Part shown: positions 43,676 to 53,516 of the stretch, piece after piece
How positions within the stretch are numbered: the first letter of the stretch is position 1
Layout of the letters: each line of letters starts with the position of its first letter
From: Rhynchopus sp. YZ270_cl-10
Taxonomy: Eukaryota; Euglenozoa; Diplonemea; Diplonemida; Diplonemidae
NCBI GenBank assembly: GCA_964035575.1
Contig: OZ037839.1
Location: 434,001-498,000, forward strand
Length of the DNA stretch: 64,000 bases
Reading direction: 5' to 3'
The notes under the pieces: model-generated
Seen by the model: the letters and a program-made list of their open reading frames with translations, nothing else
Told to the model about the DNA's origin: nothing
Databases searched by the model: none
Program-made: the position numbers and the translations under genes

Positions 43676-44290
43676 CTATTTTTTTGTCATACCAAGCCCG
43701 CTGATTGCCGCAAGGAGGGTTTTGTATTTTTGCATTTGTTTGTCAGAGTCTGCGTCGTCATCGAAGACTTCTGGCGCTTCAGCGTTAAGGTGCTCTACAA
43801 GACGGACGAGACGTGCAGATTGGGACCTACGGACATGCGAGCGCAGGGCTCGCGAGAGGTTGCTGGTCACTGCTCTGAGGAGCTCGGTGTCTGCAAGCAG
43901 GATGTCGTCAAGCGCCTTCCGCTGCAAGGACACACAAAGCGCGTGGTCGGACTCCACCAGCACCGTCGACGACGCCTGATCGCTGCAAATCATATGCAGC
44001 TGACCAATCTGACCACCACGCGCAATCGTCTCCACCACGTCTTTGCCGTGGAACTTCGAGAGACGTCCGTCCAACACGTAGTACACGGCGTCGACCACAC
44101 TGCGCTCTTTCTGCACCACAGTGGCGTGGGGCATCTCCACGATGGCAGTTGCCTCTGCCACTGCAAGCAGCTGCTGCTTTGTCAAGAACCCCTTCGGTGC
44201 AACGTGGAACAGATGCATGGTCTCAAGCCCCTTCAGGATGTCTTGTCTAATGTCATCGCACAGCGCCGGCCATTTCGTCTCGGTTGCCAT
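43676..44290 (-). CDS. Cyclic-nucleotide-binding-domain protein
   Basis: A 204-residue protein made almost entirely of one cNMP-binding beta-roll (about residues 40-150: VVQKERSVVDAVYYVLDGRL, then ETIARGGQIGQLHMI and SSTVLVESDHALCVSL) plus flanking helices. In classical domains the phosphate-binding cassette reads FGE(L/I)AL...PRAA. Here it is GQIGQLHMICSDQASS, lacking the usual Glu and Arg. Cyclic nucleotide binding is therefore doubtful, and another ligand or a purely structural role is possible. No signal peptide. The downstream carrier gene starts only about 75 bp away. A CACATCAG acceptor-like site lies about 25 nt upstream of the ATG. Confidence 0.75.
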   Translation of the reverse strand: MATETKWPALCDDIRQDILKGLETMHLFHVAPKGFLTKQQLLAVAEATAIVEMPHATVVQKERSVVDAVYYVLDGRLSKFHGKDVVETIARGGQIGQLHMICSDQASSTVLVESDHALCVSLQRKALDDILLADTELLRAVTSNLSRALRSHVRRSQSARLVRLVEHLNAEAPEVFDDDADSDKQMQKYKTLLAAISGLGMTKK

Positions 44291-44348
44291 TTTTTTTTTG
44301 TGTTGTTTCGTTGTATCTCTGATGTGAAGAGGATCATACGGGGTGAAA

Positions 44349-44667
44349 TCTTAACGTACACTCTCTGTTGATTCTAAAACGGGGAAGGGTAAAAAAGCGC
44401 GAAAGGTAAATTGGAGAAGAGGTTGAACAGTTGGAACGCTTCCTCACCCCCCAGATCACACAGGGGTGAAAACAAAGTTGACTTGAAATACAATAGCTCT
44501 CATGACAAATGTATGTACCTGAGGGTGGAGCCCCGGACCATGCAGTACATCCATTTCGAAGCAATCTTAGTGTTCTCGTTGGTTGTTCGCACCCCCCGCA
44601 ATCAATGAAATGAGAACAAATGAAAAGTTTCTAAGATGATTCTAAGCCTCTCGTGCTTAGTCACCTA
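44349..44667. repeat. Cluster of dispersed short modules (copy B)
   Basis: The same three modules as at 458-773, in the opposite order: CTTAACGTACACTCTCTG ... GGTAAATTGGAGAAGAGG (44349-44462), TTGAAATACAATAGC (44482-44575), and CCTCTCGTGCTTAGTCACCT (44635-44667). It lies between the CNBD gene and LRR gene 3. Confidence 0.6.
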
Positions 44668-44800
44668 AATAAAAAGGGAGGGGTTGTGGTGACGCAGAAC
44701 CCCACCTCGACCTGTCGGTGAAGTGTGGCTTTGCCCTAACCCGACCCAGATGTAGGAATTTTTTAAAAAAGTAGGGTGGTGCAGGAAAAATGGTTGGTTC

Positions 44801-45583
44801 TCATCTTTTACCCCCATATATAGCTACTCTGCTGCGTACAACGTTGCTGCACTTATCCTTACCGTGTACAGTCTGTAGTGCAGGACAACGGGAGAGGAAG
44901 TGGTCACCTATCGTGGTGACTGCTTGCAGGCCTGACAGGTCCACGGTGGATAACCTTGCGCACTCAGAGAGGAAGTAGTCACCAATCGTGGTGACTGCCT
45001 GCAGGCCTGACAGGTACACAGTGGATAACCTTTCGCAGTCGGTGAGGAAGTACTCACCGATCGTGGTGACTGCTTGCAGGCCTGACAGGTCCACGGTGGA
45101 TAACCCTGCGCAGCTGCAGAGGAAACTGTGCCCAATGGCGGTGACACAGGTCAATGCAGGGAGGTGCAGTGTGGTGCCACAGCTGTCATCCACATCGGAC
45201 ACACAACTGGACACAATACGCGTTACTGCATTACATGCAAAGAAGCCATCTGGAATCGCAGTCACAACTTCTGCCTGAAGGAGCAAGCTCGCCACCCCCG
45301 GATCCTCCACCTGCTGCAACGTTTCTGCTGTGATGTTTGTCTCACCCAATGCATGAAGAGCTGTCATGGCTTCGAACTTCGGCGTCTTCGTCAACACGAC
45401 TTTCTCACCAGCACTCAGTTCTCTGATGCCCTCTCCTTCCTCCTTCCCTCCAAAACCCATATGAAAGCTGTCTTCGCACAACCCTTCTGCAGACGCCATC
45501 TTCTGCCGCATGGTCGCCGTTGTGTCATCCTCACCCACCTCGACCACGTACTCCTTGCTGAAACCCTGTACGACCAGTTCCAT
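44801..45583 (-). CDS. Ubiquitin-like/LRR protein 3 (short form)
   Basis: A 260-residue member of the same family. The header (MELVVQGFSKEYVVEVGEDD, then ATMRQKMASAEGLCEDSF) is close to those of LRR genes 1 and 2. It is followed by only about five to six LRR units, three of which are near-identical 23-residue copies (LSTVDLSGLQAVTTIGDYFL). The tail (KDKCSNVVRSRVAIYGGKR) differs from the other two. The near-identical units at the DNA level (44900-45110) suggest recent repeat expansion. A protein-interaction role is likely. Confidence 0.75.
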   Translation of the reverse strand: MELVVQGFSKEYVVEVGEDDTTATMRQKMASAEGLCEDSFHMGFGGKEEGEGIRELSAGEKVVLTKTPKFEAMTALHALGETNITAETLQQVEDPGVASLLLQAEVVTAIPDGFFACNAVTRIVSSCVSDVDDSCGTTLHLPALTCVTAIGHSFLCSCAGLSTVDLSGLQAVTTIGEYFLTDCERLSTVYLSGLQAVTTIGDYFLSECARLSTVDLSGLQAVTTIGDHFLSRCPALQTVHGKDKCSNVVRSRVAIYGGKR

Positions 45584-46778
45584 TGTGTATGTGGGTTTCT
45601 TTTGAGAAAGTATCTGGTGTTGTTTGGGTGTTGTTTGGTGTTGGTGAGGTTGTGTGAGGATGGATCACTGGGAAGTGGAGGGAAGGAGGTATAAAAACAG
45701 AGCACACAGCATTGTCCAGATGTTGTGCATTCAAACCATATCTCCATTGTGTGGTCACTGTCTGAGAGGGGGCGGTGTGAGAAGCAGGGTGTCAGTATGT
45801 TGAGTGGATGGGGGATGTTTGAGTGAATGGAACAAAGGTTGCTTTTGTAAGATGAATGTGCACCCGCTAGAAAGTGGTTTCTGGGGTGGTTGTGGTCACA
45901 AAAATTGCCCCTAATTTTTGAAAACAGACAAGGCCCGCTTGAAAAGATCCAAACTTCTTATAACACCATGGAGGGGCGAGAAGTGTCTTTGCAACTCTTA
46001 GTTGTCTGAGGGGAGGGGAGGGGTGTTTGCTTGCAGTGAAGGTAACGAGGTGTTTTTTTTTTTTTTTTTTGAAGGGGAGGTACCAGTGTTTCCGCGTTCT
46101 TCCGGTGTTTTTCAGGGAGGTGGTCTCTCTTGCTCTGTATGTTTTTTTTTGCCGGAAAAAAAAAAGGCAGATTTTTTGTTTTGTGTTGCTGCGAGCTTTT
46201 GGTTTAAGGACAAGTAGATTGCATGTACATTATTGGAGTAAGAAACTTGCCATCTGACAGAGTCTCTTTTGGCTAGCACTCCTTGGAAACAGAAAAAGCG
46301 TGGAGTTCACACAGGGTGTCCACACGCTGTCAATTATTTTTTCCTGAAAAAAATATAATTTTGTCAAGATGTACCTAAGCCTCTCTGTGCTTACGTCACC
46401 TTGATCAGAATCGTTATCGCACAGCATCAGCTGTGTGAAATAGGCAAAACTATATATTTTTTCTTCAAAACTTCCAGACGTCCAACAAAAAAGTGTTTAA
46501 CGTTGGTGAAAAACATTGGTGGGTTTGAGGGCTAAAAATAATTTGAAAATTTAATACAAATCCTTCGCGTTGGCAGTGTGGCTAAAACTAAAAGAGAAAA
46601 ACCACGATAAAAAAAAAGGGAAGGGAACATGTGTACGGGTAAGGATGTATGGTGCAGTGTGCATTCTGTTGTGTGGAGTAGAAGATGCACTCCCTCTCAT
46701 AAAAGGATTCAAACTTGAAGCACAAACACCCACGTGGAAAGTTAATGAAGGTGAACTGCCAACCAACTGTTGACAACG
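45584..46778. other. Spacer with a partial tandem-array unit and an inserted block
   Basis: No gene. From about 46170 to 46437 it resembles 49830-50080, the spacer of the 3,278-bp array, so it is a diverged partial unit. 46438-46778 is a 341-bp block absent from the other units and flanked by the 22-bp direct repeat ATCGCACAGCATCAGCTGTG (plus TG) at 46416 and 46779. Confidence 0.65.
46438..46778. other. 341-bp insertion between 22-bp direct repeats
   Basis: Units 2 and 3 of the array have a single copy of the 22-bp sequence at this place. Here it is doubled (46416-46437 and 46779-46800) around unrelated A-rich DNA. An insertion with target duplication or an array-edge rearrangement could explain it. 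Confidence 0.55.
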
Positions 46779-46960
46779 ATCGCACAGCATCAGCTGTGTG
46801 GTGTTGCACAAGGGAAAAGGTGCAAGTCTAAAAACTACTTTCCAAAGAAGAGAATATACAGCATCAGATGCACAGCTTTGCATAGGGAACGCAACTCTAA
46901 TACGTTGGTGATGTTCAAAGCTACCTACACTGCGTGGGGTTCGGTATTTTTTTTGTCTTT

Positions 46961-49507
46961 TCACAGATGTCTGACGTCCAGCTCTGTGAGAAGCTTGTCC
47001 GGCTCTGTCTCGTGCAGTGCAGATGCCACCACGAGGCTGGAGGCTTGCACCGCAGCAATGGGGTTCACGTTCTCCTGCACAAGTGTGTCCATGAGTGTTT
47101 CACCAAAGCTGTGTGTCGAGGCAACAACAACGTGCATATCTGCGGTAAGTGGAAGCAGACCGGAGCGTGTCAGTGAGTCCAGCAACCCAAATGCCTTTCC
47201 TCGGGCATCCGTCTGACCCTCCTTCCGCAGCCAGGTGACATCACTGGTGCCAAGCAAGCCCTGCTGGAAGGTGCGTTTCCACCCGTCACCCACTTTCACA
47301 ATGGTTGGACGCACGTCGTCAACCCCCAAGGCTTGCATGCTGCGCTCCAGAATGTGCGGAAAGGTGCTCACGCTGAGTGCGGTGCCGACAGTGCTTGGTG
47401 CAGGCGAATGCGGCTGTGTGGGGGTCGTGGGGGTTGTTGTGTCCGGGTCGCCTCTCACTGCACACGTCGACAGGCACTCCAGAACACAATCATCTTCGTC
47501 GAAAAGAGACGCCTTCAGTTGACTGAATTTGGACGCTACCGGCATGGACTTTATCGTATCCTCATCCTCATCCTCATCATCCTCCTCCTTGCTCAGGAAA
47601 GCCTTCTTTCTGTGTGCCTCAGACACCTCCTCCTCCTTAGCTTTGGAAAGCATCTGCTTCACAACATCCACATGGTGCTTCACCTGTGCAACACGATCCG
47701 ACTGCTCCATCTTCTTCTTCGACTGTGTGTCCTGCGACAGCAGGTCGCTCCGGATGTTGTACACAAGAAACAGGTCGAGGAGGTCCTGTGTCAGCTGGAT
47801 CTCCTTCGTCAGGCTGCCCTCAGGCAGCTGCAGGACACGCTCGAGGTGTGGCTTGACCTGCACGACGCACATCCCAAACAGCGTCGACTCCATCTGCATG
47901 CTGCGGTAGGCTTCGGCAAAGGCACGCTGCTCTGGCGACAGGCCCTCGACAGCCTTCGCAAACTCTTTCTTGCTGGGAATCGTCTCCAGGAGCAAAGGGA
48001 TGTCGAAGACGTCACGGTTCTGCACAATGAGCGCATGCTTCGGGCGGAACGCATCGTCGCCACTGACAGTGCCCAGGAGCACCACAAAGGCACTGAACTG
48101 CTGTGCCTCTGCCCGCAGATGCACATGGTCTGCAATGTTCCCACTGCCCCCGCCAAACTGATGGTCCACGAACGTGTGGAGGTGCAACTGTGCTTGCAGG
48201 GTTGCTTCCGTTGTGGCGTTCAGGTCAAACCGCATCACAGCAGAGCCCAGGGAGCGCGAAAACGTCGGAACAGGCAGGTTGTCAAAGCGTGTGTCCTGTA
48301 TGATGATGCTGCCCTCAGGGTTCAGGTTGCCGTGCCGCACGGAGACAGCGAGACCACGTGGCACGAAGGCGCGCTGCAGGTGTTTCCGCATGTGGAAGCC
48401 CATGTACTCGGCAAAGTCGGCAGTCGAGACCTCCTTCCCCACAGCCGTCGTGAGCTGCTCGCGGAGGAGTGCCTCCACGTAGGCCACACTGCGCGAGTAC
48501 GAGTCGCACATCCGCTCAAGGTGCTGCACCACAAGCAACACACCTGCCTCCTTCCCGGACCCCAGAGACCCCGCATGCTCCAGTGCGCCCAGTGCAGCAA
48601 CACGGCTGCGCAGTGCACGTGCCTGCTCTTCGACAAGCAAACCCAACTCATCCGTCTGCAGCAGTGCACCCTCACCATTGCCGTCCACTTCCACCATCAG
48701 CGGAACCGGCGCAACGACCAGCTCCTCCGCATTCGTATCGAAGCTTCCGTGCGCAGTGGCACCTTGCGCAGCAAGCACGCCTTTCATCTCATTGCGCATA
48801 GTTGTTGCAAAATGCGCAAGATCGGCAAAGAAGGTCTTCGCCTCATCGACGTCCTTGTTCCTGCATGCAGTGCGGCATGTGTCCAGGTCGCGGTTGATGC
48901 GGAAGTGCATGCCCCCCTTCGTGTGCACAGTGCTGTACTGCTGCAGCAGCCACGTCAGGTCCAAGGCAGCCAGCACCCTTTGCTCCGTTGTTGCGAACGG
49001 TGCCTGCTTCGTCCGAGTCAGCACCTCGGCAGACCGCTTGCGCACAACCGTCGTGTGGTCTTTCCCGTTCCCATTCCCACACTTCAGTGAAAACTCGTAC
49101 GTATACTCCACGTTCCAGACGTACTCCCGCACGGTCGTCTTTTCCGCAAACATGTACATCCGACCGGGTGTCCCAGACTTCTCCGTCCTCTCTTGCTCGC
49201 GGAGGAACGTGCAGGTCGCCTGCCCACGCCCCACCAGCGCCGCAGTCGCGTCCACATCGACAGTCTGTTCCACCAATGTGCGGAGCTCTGCCTCCCCCAG
49301 GTTCCCCTCCACAAGCAAATCCAGGCCCTGCAGTGCTGCAAGCCCACCCATGCGCGTCACCCCCTCAACGAGACAGTACTTATCTTCAAATGTGTTCGCC
49401 ACCTCCCCAGCCAGCACAGGGTGTCTGTGCGCCTTCAGCACACTCCGTGCATGGCCAATACCTTGGCTCAAACGCTTTCCCAACTGACTGTACCGCAGGC
49501 CCAACAT
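46961..49507 (-). CDS. 848-residue conserved protein of unknown function, array unit 1
   Basis: I cannot name the family. The most conserved-looking stretch is around residues 520-590 (LSPEQRAFAEAYRSMQMEST, then LPEGSLTKEIQLTQDLLDLF), which I have the impression recurs in proteins of unrelated protists. Before it lies a mixed alpha/beta region with a dense helix block near 170-330. Near residues 600-650 a Lys/Glu-rich helix leads to an acidic cluster (EEDDEDEDEDTIKS) and a Ser/Thr/Pro linker (TTTPTTPTQPHSPAPS); the last ~130 residues look like a separate folded domain. There is no signal peptide or membrane segment. AACCCCCACACAG lies about 25 nt upstream of the ATG as a likely splice acceptor. 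The complementary strand also shows long frames (up to 585 codons), which are shadows. Confidence 0.85.
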   Translation of the reverse strand: MLGLRYSQLGKRLSQGIGHARSVLKAHRHPVLAGEVANTFEDKYCLVEGVTRMGGLAALQGLDLLVEGNLGEAELRTLVEQTVDVDATAALVGRGQATCTFLREQERTEKSGTPGRMYMFAEKTTVREYVWNVEYTYEFSLKCGNGNGKDHTTVVRKRSAEVLTRTKQAPFATTEQRVLAALDLTWLLQQYSTVHTKGGMHFRINRDLDTCRTACRNKDVDEAKTFFADLAHFATTMRNEMKGVLAAQGATAHGSFDTNAEELVVAPVPLMVEVDGNGEGALLQTDELGLLVEEQARALRSRVAALGALEHAGSLGSGKEAGVLLVVQHLERMCDSYSRSVAYVEALLREQLTTAVGKEVSTADFAEYMGFHMRKHLQRAFVPRGLAVSVRHGNLNPEGSIIIQDTRFDNLPVPTFSRSLGSAVMRFDLNATTEATLQAQLHLHTFVDHQFGGGSGNIADHVHLRAEAQQFSAFVVLLGTVSGDDAFRPKHALIVQNRDVFDIPLLLETIPSKKEFAKAVEGLSPEQRAFAEAYRSMQMESTLFGMCVVQVKPHLERVLQLPEGSLTKEIQLTQDLLDLFLVYNIRSDLLSQDTQSKKKMEQSDRVAQVKHHVDVVKQMLSKAKEEEVSEAHRKKAFLSKEEDDEDEDEDTIKSMPVASKFSQLKASLFDEDDCVLECLSTCAVRGDPDTTTPTTPTQPHSPAPSTVGTALSVSTFPHILERSMQALGVDDVRPTIVKVGDGWKRTFQQGLLGTSDVTWLRKEGQTDARGKAFGLLDSLTRSGLLPLTADMHVVVASTHSFGETLMDTLVQENVNPIAAVQASSLVVASALHETEPDKLLTELDVRHL

Positions 49508-50238
49508 GGTGTCGTGTGTAACAAGATGTTCTGTGTGGGGGTTTGTGTTTTGTTAAAACGGCACTTTGTGCAGGACCTTTTCCATTAGTACAATTGACAT
49601 GGTATTCTGCAGCTACTCCTCCTGGATCCGTAAAACAACCCACGCTCAAAGCTGCTGAGTCGAACAAAGAGAGAAGACATTCCACCACCCGCACATGTGT
49701 GACACTTTGCTGCAACTGTGTGCTGTTACTGCATGCTGTGCCAGTAAAAAAATAGGCGGGTATGCGTCCAATGAAAATCACGTCAGTAGAAAAGTTCGAG
49801 AATGTAGGTTTTATTGCTTTTTGTTTTGTGTTGCCGTTAGCTATAGGTTTAAGGACAAGTAGATTGCATGTACATTTTTGGAGTAAGAAACTTACTAACT
49901 GACAGAGTCTCTTTTGGCTAGCGCTCCTTGGAAACAGAAAAAGCGTGGAGTTCACACAGGGTGTCTACACGCTGTCAATTATTTTCAGAAAAAGTATAAT
50001 TTTGTCAAAATGTACCTAAGCCTCTCTGTGCTTACGTCACTTTGAATAGAATCGTTATCGCACAGCATCAGCTGTGTGGTGTTGCACAAGGGAAAAGGTG
50101 CAAGTCTAAAAACTACTTTCCAAAGAAGAGAATATACAGCATCAGATGCACAGCTTTGCATAGGGAACGCAACTCTAATACGTTGGTGATGTTCAAAGCT
50201 ACCTACACTGCGTGGGGTTCGGTATTTTTTTTGTCTTT

Positions 50239-52785
50239 TCACAGATGTCTGACGTCCAGCTCTGTGAGAAGCTTGTCCGGCTCTGTCTCGTGCAGTGCAG
50301 ATGCCACCACGAGGCTGGAGGCTTGCACCGCAGCAATGGGGTTCACGTTCTCCTGCACAAGTGTGTCCATGAGTGTTTCACCAAAGCTGTGTGTCGAGGC
50401 AACAACAACGTGCATATCTGCGGTAAGTGGAAGCAGACCGGAGCGTGTCAGTGAGTCCAGCAACCCAAATGCCTTTCCTCGGGCATCCGTCTGACCCTCC
50501 TTCCGCAGCCAGGTGACATCACTGGTGCCAAGCAAGCCCTGCTGGAAGGTGCGTTTCCACCCGTCACCCACTTTCACAATGGTTGGACGCACGTCGTCAA
50601 CCCCCAAGGCTTGCATGCTGCGCTCCAGAATGTGCGGAAAGGTGCTCACGCTGAGTGCGGTGCCGACAGTGCTTGGTGCAGGCGAATGCGGCTGTGTGGG
50701 GGTCGTGGGGGTTGTTGTGTCCGGGTCGCCTCTCACTGCACACGTCGACAGGCACTCCAGAACACAATCATCTTCGTCGAAAAGAGACGCCTTCAGTTGA
50801 CTGAATTTGGACGCTACCGGCATGGACTTTATCGTATCCTCATCCTCATCCTCATCATCCTCCTCCTTGCTCAGGAAAGCCTTCTTTCTGTGTGCCTCAG
50901 ACACCTCCTCCTCCTTAGCTTTGGAAAGCATCTGCTTCACAACATCCACATGGTGCTTCACCTGTGCAACACGATCCGACTGCTCCATCTTCTTCTTCGA
51001 CTGTGTGTCCTGCGACAGCAGGTCGCTCCGGATGTTGTACACAAGAAACAGGTCGAGGAGGTCCTGTGTCAGCTGGATCTCCTTCGTCAGGCTGCCCTCA
51101 GGCAGCTGCAGGACACGCTCGAGGTGTGGCTTGACCTGCACGACGCACATCCCAAACAGCGTCGACTCCATCTGCATGCTGCGGTAGGCTTCGGCAAAGG
51201 CACGCTGCTCTGGCGACAGGCCCTCGACAGCCTTCGCAAACTCTTTCTTGCTGGGAATCGTCTCCAGGAGCAAAGGGATGTCGAAGACGTCACGGTTCTG
51301 CACAATGAGCGCATGCTTCGGGCGGAACGCATCGTCGCCACTGACAGTGCCCAGGAGCACCACAAAGGCACTGAACTGCTGTGCCTCTGCCCGCAGATGC
51401 ACATGGTCTGCAATGTTCCCACTGCCCCCGCCAAACTGATGGTCCACGAACGTGTGGAGGTGCAACTGTGCTTGCAGGGTTGCTTCCGTTGTGGCGTTCA
51501 GGTCAAACCGCATCACAGCAGAGCCCAGGGAGCGCGAAAACGTCGGAACAGGCAGGTTGTCAAAGCGTGTGTCCTGTATGATGATGCTGCCCTCAGGGTT
51601 CAGGTTGCCGTGCCGCACGGAGACAGCGAGACCACGTGGCACGAAGGCGCGCTGCAGGTGTTTCCGCATGTGGAAGCCCATGTACTCGGCAAAGTCGGCA
51701 GTCGAGACCTCCTTCCCCACAGCCGTCGTGAGCTGCTCGCGGAGGAGTGCCTCCACGTAGGCCACACTGCGCGAGTACGAGTCGCACATCCGCTCAAGGT
51801 GCTGCACCACAAGCAACACACCTGCCTCCTTCCCGGACCCCAGAGACCCCGCATGCTCCAGTGCGCCCAGTGCAGCAACACGGCTGCGCAGTGCACGTGC
51901 CTGCTCTTCGACAAGCAAACCCAACTCATCCGTCTGCAGCAGTGCACCCTCACCATTGCCGTCCACTTCCACCATCAGCGGAACCGGCGCAACGACCAGC
52001 TCCTCCGCATTCGTATCGAAGCTTCCGTGCGCAGTGGCACCTTGCGCAGCAAGCACGCCTTTCATCTCATTGCGCATAGTTGTTGCAAAATGCGCAAGAT
52101 CGGCAAAGAAGGTCTTCGCCTCATCGACGTCCTTGTTCCTGCATGCAGTGCGGCATGTGTCCAGGTCGCGGTTGATGCGGAAGTGCATGCCCCCCTTCGT
52201 GTGCACAGTGCTGTACTGCTGCAGCAGCCACGTCAGGTCCAAGGCAGCCAGCACCCTTTGCTCCGTTGTTGCGAACGGTGCCTGCTTCGTCCGAGTCAGC
52301 ACCTCGGCAGACCGCTTGCGCACAACCGTCGTGTGGTCTTTCCCGTTCCCATTCCCACACTTCAGTGAAAACTCGTACGTATACTCCACGTTCCAGACGT
52401 ACTCCCGCACGGTCGTCTTTTCCGCAAACATGTACATCCGACCGGGTGTCCCAGACTTCTCCGTCCTCTCTTGCTCGCGGAGGAACGTGCAGGTCGCCTG
52501 CCCACGCCCCACCAGCGCCGCAGTCGCGTCCACATCGACAGTCTGTTCCACCAATGTGCGGAGCTCTGCCTCCCCCAGGTTCCCCTCCACAAGCAAATCC
52601 AGGCCCTGCAGTGCTGCAAGCCCACCCATGCGCGTCACCCCCTCAACGAGACAGTACTTATCTTCAAATGTGTTCGCCACCTCCCCAGCCAGCACAGGGT
52701 GTCTGTGCGCCTTCAGCACACTCCGTGCATGGCCAATACCTTGGCTCAAACGCTTTCCCAACTGACTGTACCGCAGGCCCAACAT
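50239..52785 (-). CDS. 848-residue conserved protein, array unit 2
   Basis: The translation is identical to unit 1, with the same upstream acceptor-like site and spacer. No difference was found by eye. The three copies together probably raise gene dosage. Confidence 0.85.
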   Translation of the reverse strand: MLGLRYSQLGKRLSQGIGHARSVLKAHRHPVLAGEVANTFEDKYCLVEGVTRMGGLAALQGLDLLVEGNLGEAELRTLVEQTVDVDATAALVGRGQATCTFLREQERTEKSGTPGRMYMFAEKTTVREYVWNVEYTYEFSLKCGNGNGKDHTTVVRKRSAEVLTRTKQAPFATTEQRVLAALDLTWLLQQYSTVHTKGGMHFRINRDLDTCRTACRNKDVDEAKTFFADLAHFATTMRNEMKGVLAAQGATAHGSFDTNAEELVVAPVPLMVEVDGNGEGALLQTDELGLLVEEQARALRSRVAALGALEHAGSLGSGKEAGVLLVVQHLERMCDSYSRSVAYVEALLREQLTTAVGKEVSTADFAEYMGFHMRKHLQRAFVPRGLAVSVRHGNLNPEGSIIIQDTRFDNLPVPTFSRSLGSAVMRFDLNATTEATLQAQLHLHTFVDHQFGGGSGNIADHVHLRAEAQQFSAFVVLLGTVSGDDAFRPKHALIVQNRDVFDIPLLLETIPSKKEFAKAVEGLSPEQRAFAEAYRSMQMESTLFGMCVVQVKPHLERVLQLPEGSLTKEIQLTQDLLDLFLVYNIRSDLLSQDTQSKKKMEQSDRVAQVKHHVDVVKQMLSKAKEEEVSEAHRKKAFLSKEEDDEDEDEDTIKSMPVASKFSQLKASLFDEDDCVLECLSTCAVRGDPDTTTPTTPTQPHSPAPSTVGTALSVSTFPHILERSMQALGVDDVRPTIVKVGDGWKRTFQQGLLGTSDVTWLRKEGQTDARGKAFGLLDSLTRSGLLPLTADMHVVVASTHSFGETLMDTLVQENVNPIAAVQASSLVVASALHETEPDKLLTELDVRHL

Positions 52786-53516
52786 GGTGTCGTGTGTAAC
52801 AAGATGTTCTGTGTGGGGGTTTGTGTTTTGTTAAAACGGCACTTTGTGCAGGACCTTTTCCATTAGTACAATTGACATGGTATTCTGCAGCTACTCCTCC
52901 TGGATCCGTAAAACAACCCACGCTCAAAGCTGCTGAGTCGAACAAAGAGAGAAGACATTCCACCACCCGCACATGTGTGACACTTTGCTGCAACTGTGTG
53001 CTGTTACTGCATGCTGTGCCAGTAAAAAAATAGGCGGGTATGCGTCCAATGAAAATCACGTCAGTAGAAAAGTTCGAGAATGTAGGTTTTATTGCTTTTT
53101 GTTTTGTGTTGCCGTTAGCTATAGGTTTAAGGACAAGTAGATTGCATGTACATTTTTGGAGTAAGAAACTTACTAACTGACAGAGTCTCTTTTGGCTAGC
53201 GCTCCTTGGAAACAGAAAAAGCGTGGAGTTCACACAGGGTGTCTACACGCTGTCAATTATTTTCAGAAAAAGTATAATTTTGTCAAAATGTACCTAAGCC
53301 TCTCTGTGCTTACGTCACTTTGAATAGAATCGTTATCGCACAGCATCAGCTGTGTGGTGTTGCACAAGGGAAAAGGTGCAAGTCTAAAAACTACTTTCCA
53401 AAGAAGAGAATATACAGCATCAGATGCACAGCTTTGCATAGGGAACGCAACTCTAATACGTTGGTGATGTTCAAAGCTACCTACACTGCGTGGGGTTCGG
53501 TATTTTTTTTGTCTTT

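Noticed and set aside
47333-49090. Long plus-strand frames (up to 585 codons) opposite the 848-residue gene, repeated in all three units
   Set aside because: They are antisense shadows of a high-GC coding region; composition is Leu/Arg/His-rich and not protein-like, and no acceptor or start context supports them.
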